Positions 1 to 6,044 of a stretch of DNA of 14,744 bases are shown one piece after another. The stretch is from Deltaproteobacteria bacterium (GTDB taxonomy: Bacteria > Desulfobacterota > Desulfobacteria > Desulfobacterales > C00003060). The position numbers were made by a program, and so were the translations under genes. The notes beneath the pieces are model-generated. The model saw only the letters and a list, made by a program, of their open reading frames with translations, was not told where the DNA came from and made no database searches. Location: the NCBI GenBank assembly GCA_019309245.1, contig JAFDGP010000025.1, forward strand, positions 1 to 14,744, written 5' to 3'. Each line of letters starts with the position of its first letter. Positions within the stretch are counted from its first letter, which is position 1.

Positions 1-98
1 TGACCTCCTGGATCAGGGTTTTTGGGTGTAGCTAAAACTCTTCTAACCCAGTATCCATGGGCACCGCAAGTCTTTTTTCTGCTTCAAAATCACCTTTT

Positions 99-263
99 TT
101 ATGCAACTATAGGGGTAATATCCTGGTTTGAATCTGGAAAGTGGATAGCGGTCAGGTGATTCAGGGCATCGTAGTCATAGGTGATGGTGATGCCCCTGGC
201 GTCTGATCTGGATATCAGATTCCCTGAGGCATCATAGGCATAGCGGGTCGTGCCCGTATCCGG
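99..263 (-). pseudogene. RHS/YD-repeat protein fragment
   Basis: The translated minus strand reads TRYAYDASGNLISRSDARG and then ITYDYDALNHLTAIHFPDS, about one and a half YD repeats of the RHS family. These repeats normally occur in dozens and build a large surface or toxin-delivery shell. The frame stops abruptly after QDITPIVA, where another aromatic YD unit would be expected. It lies in a different frame from the secreted protein that overlaps it at 232-263, so it cannot be translated from that gene without a frameshift. No start codon with a ribosome binding site was seen. Read as the remnant of a once larger gene; the family assignment is firm, the history is inference. Confidence 0.65.
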
Positions 264-909
264 AAACCTCGGGCTTGAACTGATAGCCGGGAAGGGCAAA
301 CTCCGGACAGCAGTCTTTCAGGTTTCGGTTCTGGCGCAAATCATTGAACCCCGCATGGGCACAGCATGCCCCGTCTTCGGCGTTGCACCCCTCCGAACAC
401 CTGAACAAGCCCCAACCATTGCAGTGCACAGGACCGGTGCTCCCATCGCAGTACACATCCTTTATCCGGCAACCCATCCGGCACGGATTTTTGTAACAGT
501 CACATCCCTTGCATTTTCCCACACGAATCGTTCCTGCCTTTTCACTGGAAGGACCACAATCAATGGCAATAGAAAATGTCCCAGCCGCCTCGCCGTTCAC
601 CGTGACCTCAATCGTAGGGTTGTTTTGACAACCGGGGTTGTCGTTCGGCGCAGCGTAGACCACCTGTTCCCCCTCGAAAAAAAGAAGACTGCCCTTGTTG
701 CCGTTGTCATCTGCAATCGACCAGCTATAGGTGTTGCCGGTCTGGTAATTCATGATAGACAACACCTGCTGGGCCCCGCAGCCCATCTGCCTGCTGCCCG
801 AAATCACCGGCGCTTCCACGCAAAAAACCATCCCCGGCCATGCCGTCACGGCCAACCACAAGACGAGGCAAAATGTCCTAACCCTTAAGCTCACTTTCGA
901 TCCCTTCAC
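232..909 (-). CDS. Secreted cysteine-rich protein, probably a truncated N-terminal part of an RHS-type protein
   Basis: A 225-residue protein. The GTG start at 909 is chosen because AGGAGG lies 6 nt upstream and puts a signal peptide at the N-terminus (basic KVSLRVR, then hydrophobic FCLVLWLAVTAWPGMVF, likely cleavage after CVEA). Residues 50-118 look like a beta-sandwich module (TYSWSIADDNG, IEVTVNGEAAGTF). Residues 133-201 hold 13 cysteines, including CKGCDC and paired CC, and suggest a disulfide-rich exported domain. Just after ALPGYQFKPEV the other frame continues as YD repeats, so this gene was probably the front of a long RHS-like protein that lost its frame and most of its repeats. Function unknown. 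It could instead be a complete small secreted protein, which is less likely. Confidence 0.6.
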   Translation of the reverse strand: MKGSKVSLRVRTFCLVLWLAVTAWPGMVFCVEAPVISGSRQMGCGAQQVLSIMNYQTGNTYSWSIADDNGNKGSLLFFEGEQVVYAAPNDNPGCQNNPTIEVTVNGEAAGTFSIAIDCGPSSEKAGTIRVGKCKGCDCYKNPCRMGCRIKDVYCDGSTGPVHCNGWGLFRCSEGCNAEDGACCAHAGFNDLRQNRNLKDCCPEFALPGYQFKPEVSGYGHDPLCL

Positions 910-980
910 CCTTACCCTCCTGTATTCTACTTGCCCCCTGGATACAGCATCGAGCATTGCCGTCTTCACAGCACGAGATA

Positions 981-1060
981 TTTGCACAACATGTTGCTCT
1001 GGCTTACGGGCCAACATTTTGCGCGCCCAGCCGCCCGATCGCCGACAAGTATTGTGCAAA
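981..1060 (-). repeat. 80-bp dispersed element, copy 1 (inverted ends TTTGCACAA/TTGTGCAAA)
   Basis: The 80 bp begin TTTGCACAAC and end TTGTGCAAA on the plus strand, so the ends are inverted repeats. A second copy in the same orientation lies at 1799-1881. By eye roughly three quarters of positions agree, including the interior blocks GTTGCTCT, GCTTAC and ATTTTGCGCGC and the flanking GCTC. Read on the minus strand it follows a TAA at 1078-1080 that closes a start-less 28-codon frame. It may be a MITE-like or integron attC-like site; identity not established. Confidence 0.65.
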
Positions 1061-1243
1061 GCTCCAGGCAAAAATGCTTAGAACAACTCCTCAAAGCCCG
1101 GCAACCACCATTCGTTTTGGGGGAACCAAACAGGCGCATTGGCGCATGCACACGAACCTTTGGGTCAGCAACCTCTGAGCCGAAAATTGCAAAAAAACAA
1201 ATGCTGTGATTTACACAGGTTATCTCTTGGCAGAAAAACCAGG

Positions 1244-1321
1244 TGTAACAAAACGTTACAATTTCACCGAAATTCGGTATTTTTTTTCACTGTAACAATT
1301 CTACACACTCAAACAGTGAAA
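1244..1321. promoter_or_regulatory. AT-rich segment with three short inverted repeats
   Basis: TGTAAC (1244-1249) and GTTACA (1255-1260) are inverted around AAAAC. ACCGAAATTCGGT (1266-1278) is a palindrome followed by eight T (1280-1287). TTTCACTGT (1285-1293) is inverted at 1313-1321. The second could be a weak rightward intrinsic terminator, the others operators or hairpins. No gene is clearly controlled, so the role is open. Confidence 0.3.
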
Positions 1322-1570
1322 CAAGGCTCTTTTGGACAGACGTCGTAGCGCTGATGGATACGATCAACTCCAGTCGGCCGGCTATCTGGAAAATAGGGCT
1401 GAAAAAAACTGAGCGCAAAGGGGCGATGATCCACGTGAACGGAACCCTGGCTCTCACCACGGGGCTGTGTAAACAGGGCATGGATGTCGTACACCAGGGT
1501 AACCGGGGTATCATCCTCTCTTCTGCTTTGTCCTGCCGACACTGCAGAGCCGTTGTAAGGAGGTACGACG

Positions 1571-1699
1571 GTGTCACAGACCACCCCCCTGAGCCCACTC
1601 GATTGCAACACCGCCGGGAAGTGTATCGCGTTTGTGTCCTTTGACCTGGATACCGGTTTGTACTTTGTGGAGGCAGAAGCGACCTTTCAAACCCCATAG
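1571..1699 (+). CDS. Possible 42-residue small protein
   Basis: A GTG at 1571 follows a full AAGGAGG at 1557-1563 with a 7-nt spacer, and the frame runs to TAG at 1697. The product ends FDLDTGLYFVEAEATFQTP and has two cysteines (DCNTAGKC). It has no signal peptide or membrane segment, and I do not recognise a family. The strong ribosome binding site is the main support. The same frame is open upstream from an ATG at 1484 to a TAA at 1556, so a broken longer gene is an alternative. Confidence 0.3.
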   Translation: MSQTTPLSPLDCNTAGKCIAFVSFDLDTGLYFVEAEATFQTP

Positions 1700-1798
1700 A
1701 GGCCCCACGGAAGGCCGGTGGAGACGTTCGTATACGTTTGAACAGGGCGGTGCGGTGCTTACTTAGGACGAATCTTTCCGCCGGGTCAAATGGCGACC

Positions 1799-1881
1799 TT
1801 TGCAAAACTCGTTGCTCTCGCTTACAGGGCAATATTTTGCGCGCTCGACCACCCGACTGCCCGGACAGCAGGTTGTGCAAA
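1799..1881 (-). repeat. 83-bp dispersed element, copy 2
   Basis: Begins TTTGCAAAAC and ends GTTGTGCAAA on the plus strand, followed by GCTC as in copy 1 (981-1060). It differs by scattered substitutions and about three inserted bases near the right end. On the minus strand it starts 22 nt after the stop codon (1904-1906) of the CopG-like antitoxin frame. Both ends can pair, and the inner blocks TTGCTCTCG and the complement of CAGCAG extend the imperfect palindrome. Confidence 0.65.
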
Positions 1882-1903
1882 GCTCTCAAATGGAGAGACT
1901 TAT

Positions 1904-2086
1904 TCAGGGGCGCTTTTTCTTATGGAATGATCCACGTTCTAATGAGATTTGTCTCGCAAGATAAATCTTTGCCAAGCTCTGGTAAGGCCCATCCTTTTTG
2001 TTTGCAAGGGTCTTTAGTTCTGCCAGCATAGCCTCTGGAAGTCGAATAGAGATATGGCCTTTTATAGTACTCTTTTTGCAATCAAT
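1904..2086 (-). pseudogene. CopG/ribbon-helix-helix antitoxin-like frame lacking a usable start codon
   Basis: The minus strand encodes KKSTIKGHISIRLPEAML, then LKTLANKKDGPYQSLAKIYLA and GSFHKKKRP, then TGA. This matches the short ribbon-helix-helix antitoxins in the CopG/BrnA style: a beta-strand SIRLPEAML followed by two helices with the PYQSLAKIYL segment. These proteins bind DNA as dimers and neutralise a partner toxin. The frame is open up to a TAA at 2143-2145, but no ATG, GTG or TTG occurs before the internal Met at 2029. The natural N-terminus falls at an ATT (2084-2086), as if ATG had mutated. No toxin gene was recognised next to it. Translation from ATT cannot be excluded. Confidence 0.6.
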
Positions 2087-2215
2087 GTGGTAGAGGTGTA
2101 TCCTAAAGTGATCGTTGCTGCTCCCGAGATGGAAGAGAAAATGTTAAATGAGACGCACGAAATCGTGGGACGGGCTAAGGCCGAAGCGGTTCGGGGTCGA
2201 AGGGCTCGACTGTGA
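2054..2215 (+). CDS. Possible 53-residue small protein
   Basis: ATG at 2054 to TGA at 2213 reads MAFYSTLFAINVVEVYPKVI, then a charged helical stretch MEEKMLNETHEIVGRAKAEA ending in RGRRARL. The ribosome binding site is weak (AGAG). It ends 32 nt before the secreted protein at 2248 and could be its upstream partner. It also overlaps the antitoxin remnant on the opposite strand, so it may be chance. No family recognised. Confidence 0.2.
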   Translation: MAFYSTLFAINVVEVYPKVIVAAPEMEEKMLNETHEIVGRAKAEAVRGRRARL

Positions 2216-2247
2216 GGAAATATTAGGACGGAAAGGAGATTGGCACC

Positions 2248-2844
2248 ATGAAAAAGACGGCAGTCATGATTTCGTTGTTGGCATGTTGGATGTTGTTGCC
2301 CGATATTTCCTATTCGCGCGGCATGGCCGCCCATGAGCTGACCCGCCTTGATACGCGGGCGATACGGGACATGAAAGAAAGGCTTTCCCAGACAGCCGGA
2401 CAATTGTCCATCCTTGCCGAGACGCTCAAAGAGATCCGTTTGTCCATGGACAGCGGGCGGGCCAGGGAACGGTATGCGATCAAGAACTGCCGTGAGCGGC
2501 TTGAAAAAATCGAAAAAATCTACCGCTACGTGGTCCAGGTGGTTCTGGATAAACTGCTGACGGTCCAACCCAGTCGCGCGGGATATTACGGATACCTTCA
2601 GGAAAACACCCTTGAAGACATGGAAAGACTCGTGGGCCGATATCTCAGCGAAATACAACGGCTGTCTGCCAAGGTTACCGAAAAGGGCGCACGCCGTGTG
2701 CTGGACCAGGCCCTGTCCGCACTAAACGCGTCATCCGGGCTGGTGAGCGAGGCGGTCGAATTGGTCCGGCAAAACAGCCAGGAGAGGAAAGCTGGCCATC
2801 AGGTAGAAAGTCCGGCAGCAAGTTTTCACGGACATGAGGGTTAA
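2248..2844 (+). CDS. Secreted alpha-helical protein of unknown function
   Basis: A 198-residue protein. The ATG at 2248 has AAAGGAG 8 nt upstream. Residues 1-23 (MKKTAVMISLLACWMLLPDI, then SYS) form a signal peptide. The mature chain is strongly helical and charged, with heptad-like stretches at about 31-60 (RLDTRAIRDMKERLSQTAGQ onward), 70-105 (RERLEKIEKIYRYVVQVVLD) and 120-182, and one cysteine. This suggests a periplasmic coiled-coil or helical-bundle protein. The C-terminal 20 residues are polar and likely disordered. Its TAA overlaps the TAA of the convergent moeA-like gene (plus 2842-2844, minus 2841-2843), so the two transcripts converge with no spacer. No named family recognised. Confidence 0.75.
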   Translation: MKKTAVMISLLACWMLLPDISYSRGMAAHELTRLDTRAIRDMKERLSQTAGQLSILAETLKEIRLSMDSGRARERYAIKNCRERLEKIEKIYRYVVQVVLDKLLTVQPSRAGYYGYLQENTLEDMERLVGRYLSEIQRLSAKVTEKGARRVLDQALSALNASSGLVSEAVELVRQNSQERKAGHQVESPAASFHGHEG

Positions 2845-4775
2845 CCGGACAGAGTACTTACCAGGGTGCCGGTTTTTGACGTGTCATATCCCCCGAGCCG
2901 GTTGACCTGGTCCTTAAAGGCCTCCGAACGAATGACCTCCAGCATGAATTGAACCCTTTCCTCTTCATAAAAGGCTGCTAAGATGGCCAGGTCATACTCC
3001 TCTTTGACCACGGGGATGAAGTCCAGGCCCAGGGCCTTGGCTGCAGCGTAGATTCCCAGTCCCGTATCCGCGGCACCGCTCAACACCGTCACGGCCACGG
3101 ACATGTGGGTGAATTCCTCGTTGTCGTATCCCTGGATATCTTCGGGGTTGACCTGAACAGCGGCCAGCCGATAATCCAGAAGGATTCGGGTTCCGGAGCC
3201 GGCCTGGCGATTTACAAACGTGATATCTTTTCGCGCCAGGTCCTCAATCCCTGTGATGCCCTTGGGGTTGCCCCTGGCCACCATGAGCCCCTGCTGTCGA
3301 AACACCAGGTTGACCAGCTTGACCGGCACCTTCGGCAAATACTGCTTGATATAAGAAGTGTTGTACGTGCCAGTCTCGGTATCCAGCAGATGGCATCCGG
3401 CTGCATGGCAGTGGCCGTTTCTCAGGGCCAGGAGCCCTCCCAGGCTGCCGACATTCGTTGAAGAAAGCCCGAACCGGCAATCTTTGGCCCGCATCTGATT
3501 GGCCAGGACATCCAGGGTGTTGTCATGACTGCCGACTACAACCACGGTGTTTTTGAGGTGGTCCGTATTTTTTAGAAGCGTGACCTCTGCGGTCTCGCCG
3601 GCTTGAAGGCCCTCTACATGGCTCGGGATGGCGATGATCCCGTCGGCTTCGGTGAGTGTGGTGACCGAACCGGCCCCCCTGGGCAAGGGCGATGCCACCA
3701 GGGTGTCTCCCACTCGCCCGAGTTTTACCCGTACAAATTCGTCCAGTCCGAGCCTGGACGCCATCTTTCGGGTGGTTCGGGCCCGGACCGTGGGCCGCTT
3801 CGGTTGCTCAATGCCCAGCATGGCGTAGAGTAGTGGCTGTGCAAACCTCTCAAAGGCCATGATTGCGGATACCGGATAACCAGGGTTGCCGATCACAGGC
3901 TTCTCCTCGATGGCACCAAGAACGGTGGGCTTGCCTGGCATCATGGTCACGCCGTGTACCAGGACCTCGCCGAGCTCCTGAATCACAGCGGCCGTGTAGT
4001 CCTTCGAACCTGCTGAAGAGCCTGCGCTGATCACAATGATGTGATGATCCGCCTGGACTGCTTCATGCACGGCCTTGCGAATCGCATCAATATCATCGGG
4101 CACGATCGGAAAGATTCGGCACTCCCCGCCGCATTGGCGTACTAGGGCCTCGAGGACCGCGGAATTGCTCTCGATGACTTGACCCGGTGCCAGGGCGTGA
4201 ATGTCCACGTCATCCGGTGAGACCAGCTCGGAACCTGTGGGAATAATGCAGACACGCGGACGTTGTTTGACGGCCACATGAAAGACTCCGCCATTGAGCA
4301 ATGCTCCGACCTCGTAGGAAGAGATCAGGTGGTTCTGGGGGAGGATCAATTCCGTGGCCACAATATCTTCTCCCACTTTTCGTACGTGTTGCCACGGATA
4401 CGCGCCGGATTCGATGCGGACCGTTTCTTCGTCCGGGACCAGGACCTGTTCGATCATGATAACGGCGTTCGTACCCGGGGGAAGCGGCTGGCCCGTGTTG
4501 ACGAAAAAGGCGTCTTTTCCGATTTGAAGCGTCTTGGGTCTGTCTACCGTGGTGCCGAACGTGGTCTGCGCGTCGACCGCGATGCCGTCCATGGCAGCGG
4601 CATGAAAGGCGGGCGAGGAAAGCCGTGCAAACACCGGGGAAGCGGTAACCCGTCCTACCGCTTCCCGAACCGGAAGGACTTTCTGCCCAAGGCAACCTCT
4701 CAAGGAAAAGCGATCGAAAAAGAGCTTTTCGGCTTCCCGGACCGGCTTCATTTGAAGGTAGATGGTTCTTTTCAC
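2841..4775 (-). CDS. moeA: MoeA-like molybdenum insertase fused to a solute-binding (COG1910-type) domain
   Basis: A 644-residue protein with two parts. Residues 1-400 are MoeA-like, the enzyme that inserts molybdate (or tungstate) into adenylylated molybdopterin in the cytoplasm. Landmarks are SSPAFHAAAMDG (Asp63), NTGQPLPPGTNAVIMIEQ (91-110), GEDI (135-138), PTGSEL (179-184), GQVIESN, SAGSSAGSKDY (Asp259), MMPGKP and GNPGYPVSA. Residues 409-600 are a periplasmic-binding-protein-like fold related to molybdate binders (VGSHDNTLDVLANQM, STNVGSLGGLLAL, RQAGSGTRILLD, AADTGLGIYAAAKALGL), but there is no signal peptide. The GTG start at 4775 overlaps the modE stop as GTGA, implying translational coupling. 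A longer frame reaches 4970 but only by reading through modE. The usual Asp of GDEL is Ser here. Family known; metal preference not readable. Confidence 0.88.
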   Translation of the reverse strand: MKRTIYLQMKPVREAEKLFFDRFSLRGCLGQKVLPVREAVGRVTASPVFARLSSPAFHAAAMDGIAVDAQTTFGTTVDRPKTLQIGKDAFFVNTGQPLPPGTNAVIMIEQVLVPDEETVRIESGAYPWQHVRKVGEDIVATELILPQNHLISSYEVGALLNGGVFHVAVKQRPRVCIIPTGSELVSPDDVDIHALAPGQVIESNSAVLEALVRQCGGECRIFPIVPDDIDAIRKAVHEAVQADHHIIVISAGSSAGSKDYTAAVIQELGEVLVHGVTMMPGKPTVLGAIEEKPVIGNPGYPVSAIMAFERFAQPLLYAMLGIEQPKRPTVRARTTRKMASRLGLDEFVRVKLGRVGDTLVASPLPRGAGSVTTLTEADGIIAIPSHVEGLQAGETAEVTLLKNTDHLKNTVVVVGSHDNTLDVLANQMRAKDCRFGLSSTNVGSLGGLLALRNGHCHAAGCHLLDTETGTYNTSYIKQYLPKVPVKLVNLVFRQQGLMVARGNPKGITGIEDLARKDITFVNRQAGSGTRILLDYRLAAVQVNPEDIQGYDNEEFTHMSVAVTVLSGAADTGLGIYAAAKALGLDFIPVVKEEYDLAILAAFYEEERVQFMLEVIRSEAFKDQVNRLGGYDTSKTGTLVSTLSG

Positions 4776-5116
4776 GGTTCGCGCTCTCCGAAGATCTTCT
4801 GAAACTCCCGGTCTCCGACCTGATCCACCTTGCGTTTGATCCGTTTGTACCTGTCGAGCAGGTCCCGGCCCGTGGCCGTCAACACGGATCCACATCCTTT
4901 TCCTCCGCCGGGCTGGGATTCCACGATCTTGGCGCCCAGGCGTTCCTCGGTGGACTTGATTCTTCCCCACAGGGCACGATAAGACATCTTGAGTTCCCGG
5001 GCTGCCTTGTTCATGGACCCGAGCCGATCAATGGCCTCAAGCATGCGCACCCGTCCGCTTCCGAAGATGACCTGGTCCTGGTCGTCGTCGATCCAGACTT
5101 TTGTTCTGATTTTCAT
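4772..5116 (-). CDS. ModE/LysR-type winged-helix regulator without a metal-binding domain
   Basis: A 114-residue protein with GAGGAG 6 nt before its ATG. It matches the N-terminal DNA-binding half of ModE: RMLEAIDRLGSMNKAARELK, then MSYRALWGRIKSTEERLGAK, then the wing with GGGKGCGSVLTATG and a helix RYKRIKRKVDQV. ModE of E. coli has about 260 residues with two C-terminal molybdate-binding (TOBE) domains; none is present here, so metal sensing, if any, must come from elsewhere. It is the first gene of a two-gene operon with the moeA-like fusion, whose solute-binding domain is a candidate sensor partner (inference). It probably regulates molybdenum or tungsten uptake or cofactor genes, and perhaps its own promoter. 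Confidence 0.85.
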   Translation of the reverse strand: MKIRTKVWIDDDQDQVIFGSGRVRMLEAIDRLGSMNKAARELKMSYRALWGRIKSTEERLGAKIVESQPGGGKGCGSVLTATGRDLLDRYKRIKRKVDQVGDREFQKIFGEREP

Positions 5117-5215
5117 GGATTACTCCTCACTGGCGCGTGCCCGTCACAGTGGAAAAGGCCTCCTCCGGAGACCCGCCGCGGCCGTGGATCCGTGGCTCCA
5201 GGCGTACGTTGACTT

Positions 5216-5248
5216 TATCACTATAAAACTGATACGTTAGTTTGTTAA
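5216..5248 (-). promoter_or_regulatory. Candidate sigma-70-type promoter and operator of the modE-moeA operon
   Basis: On the minus strand TTAACA (5243-5248) and TATAGT (5220-5225) are separated by exactly 17 nt, giving a start near 5213 and a leader of about 95 nt. An inverted repeat TATCA (5216-5220) / TGATA (5230-5234) overlaps the -10 box and could be an autoregulatory operator. It does not match the E. coli ModE box closely. Confidence 0.45.
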
Positions 5249-5309
5249 GAACGAAATTTAGGCTGACACCTTGAAAACAACACGTGCTTTTGGTTGCGGC
5301 TCGTCTGAG

Positions 5310-5338
5310 TTGGAAGACGGTCGGCAAAAATCTATACC
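5310..5338 (+). promoter_or_regulatory. Candidate promoter of the HAD phosphatase gene
   Basis: TTGGAA (5310-5315) and TATACC (5333-5338) are 17 nt apart, about 40 nt before the gene start. AGGAGA follows at 5358-5363. This is a moderate match and is not otherwise supported. Confidence 0.35.
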
Positions 5339-5377
5339 AGACTTCATGAACGCACACCAGGAGATTCTTTTGGCGAT

Positions 5378-6007
5378 ATGGGCGCCCAAATGACATGGTC
5401 TCGGGTCAAAGTGGTGATCTTTGATTGCGACGGGGTGATGTTTGATTCCAGAGAGGCCAATGAGGCATACTACAATAGTATCTTGGCTCGTTTCGGAAAG
5501 TCGCGGATGAATGCAGAGCAGCGTGCCTACGTACATACCCATACGGCGAGCCAGTCCGTGGCCTACCTGTTTGACGGGGATCCCCGGGCTGCAGAGGCAG
5601 AGGCCTTCAGGCAACGGATGAGCTATGACCCATTTATCGGGAGAATGAAAATGGAGCCCCATCTGAGGGGTTTTCTAGAATACCTGAGGCCGACCTACAA
5701 GCGGGCCGTGGCAACCAATCGATCCGATACCATGGGGCGTGTTTTAGAAGAACACGGATTGACCGACTGCTTTGAATTGATTGTTTCCAGCCTGGACGTG
5801 GCACGTCCCAAGCCCGCTGCGGATGCCCTGTTGAAGGTTTTGGGGCACTTTAATGTCTCAGCCAGTGAGGCCGTTTATATTGGGGATTCAGACATTGATG
5901 CCATGACGGCTGCTGCGGCGCACGTGCCGTTTGTGGCCTACAAGAATCCGGCGCTTTCAGCAGACCTCCACATTACATATTTCAAGGAAATGGAAGCGTA
6001 CCTGTAG
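5378..6007 (+). CDS. HAD-superfamily phosphatase (phosphoglycolate phosphatase/beta-phosphoglucomutase-like)
   Basis: A 209-residue cytoplasmic hydrolase with all HAD motifs. Motif I is IFDCDGVMFDS (nucleophile Asp16, acid Asp18), motif II VATNRS (Thr113), motif III RPKP (Lys145) and motif IV YIGDSDIDAMTAAAA (Asp170, Asp174). A helical cap lies between motifs I and II, as in subfamily IA. Such enzymes use Mg2+ and an aspartyl-phosphate intermediate to dephosphorylate small metabolites. The substrate cannot be read from sequence. The ATG at 5378 has AGGAG 15 nt upstream, rather far; the Met at 5390 is an alternative. It is a single gene, divergent from modE and convergent with the cupin regulator. 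Confidence 0.85.
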   Translation: MGAQMTWSRVKVVIFDCDGVMFDSREANEAYYNSILARFGKSRMNAEQRAYVHTHTASQSVAYLFDGDPRAAEAEAFRQRMSYDPFIGRMKMEPHLRGFLEYLRPTYKRAVATNRSDTMGRVLEEHGLTDCFELIVSSLDVARPKPAADALLKVLGHFNVSASEAVYIGDSDIDAMTAAAAHVPFVAYKNPALSADLHITYFKEMEAYL

Positions 6008-6013
6008 GGCACA

Positions 6014-6031
6014 GGCCCGGCGGGCCCTCTT
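6014..6031 (+). terminator. Intrinsic terminator after the HAD gene
   Basis: GGCCC (6014-6018), loop GGC and GGGCC (6022-6026) form a GC hairpin 6 nt after the stop codon, followed by CTCTTTTC. The stem is short but all G-C. On the opposite strand no T-run follows, so it probably serves the HAD transcript only. Confidence 0.5.
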
Positions 6032-6044
6032 TTCGAGCCTCTGT

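Larger units (their letters stand above)
1082..1798. other. 717-bp stretch without a recognisable gene, between the two element copies
   Basis: Several overlapping frames of 60-200 codons are open here on both strands, but none shows a family motif or a convincing start together with a ribosome binding site. The exception is a 42-codon frame at 1571-1699. Minus-strand codons at 1078-1164 read PVWFPQNEWWLPGFEELF before a stop, have no start codon, and may be a gene tail. The part 1190-1325 is AT-rich with several short palindromes and could be a promoter or terminator region. Confidence 0.45.

Noticed and set aside
1..98. Minus-strand codons reading KGDFEAEKRLAVPMDTGLEEF before a stop
   Set aside because: Only about 22 codons after an upstream stop, no family recognised; could be a gene tail but is too short to call.
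250..888. 212-codon plus-strand open frame
   Set aside because: Antisense to the signal-peptide-bearing secreted protein; low-complexity composition and no ribosome binding site.
1287..1889. 200-codon minus-strand open frame across the second repeat copy
   Set aside because: Its N-terminal part is just the translation of the repeat element, the rest is Arg/Ser/Pro-rich without any family motif, and no ribosome binding site precedes it.
2062..2658. 198-codon minus-strand open frame
   Set aside because: Mirror of the secreted helical protein at 2248-2844, which has a signal peptide and a ribosome binding site. I also checked its C-terminal end as a possible toxin partner of the antitoxin remnant and found no toxin motif.
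4263..4802. 179-codon plus-strand frame
   Set aside because: Antisense shadow of the moeA-like gene.
4776..4970. N-terminal extension of the moeA-like gene
   Set aside because: The extra 65 codons lie inside modE in another frame and are Arg/Gly-rich; the GTG at 4775 with GTGA overlap fits the MoeA N-terminus.
5310..5331. Second sigma-54-like site before the HAD gene (GG-N10-GC)
   Set aside because: Only the GG and GC dinucleotides match; the rest of the consensus is absent and a 17-nt-spaced sigma-70 pair explains the region better.
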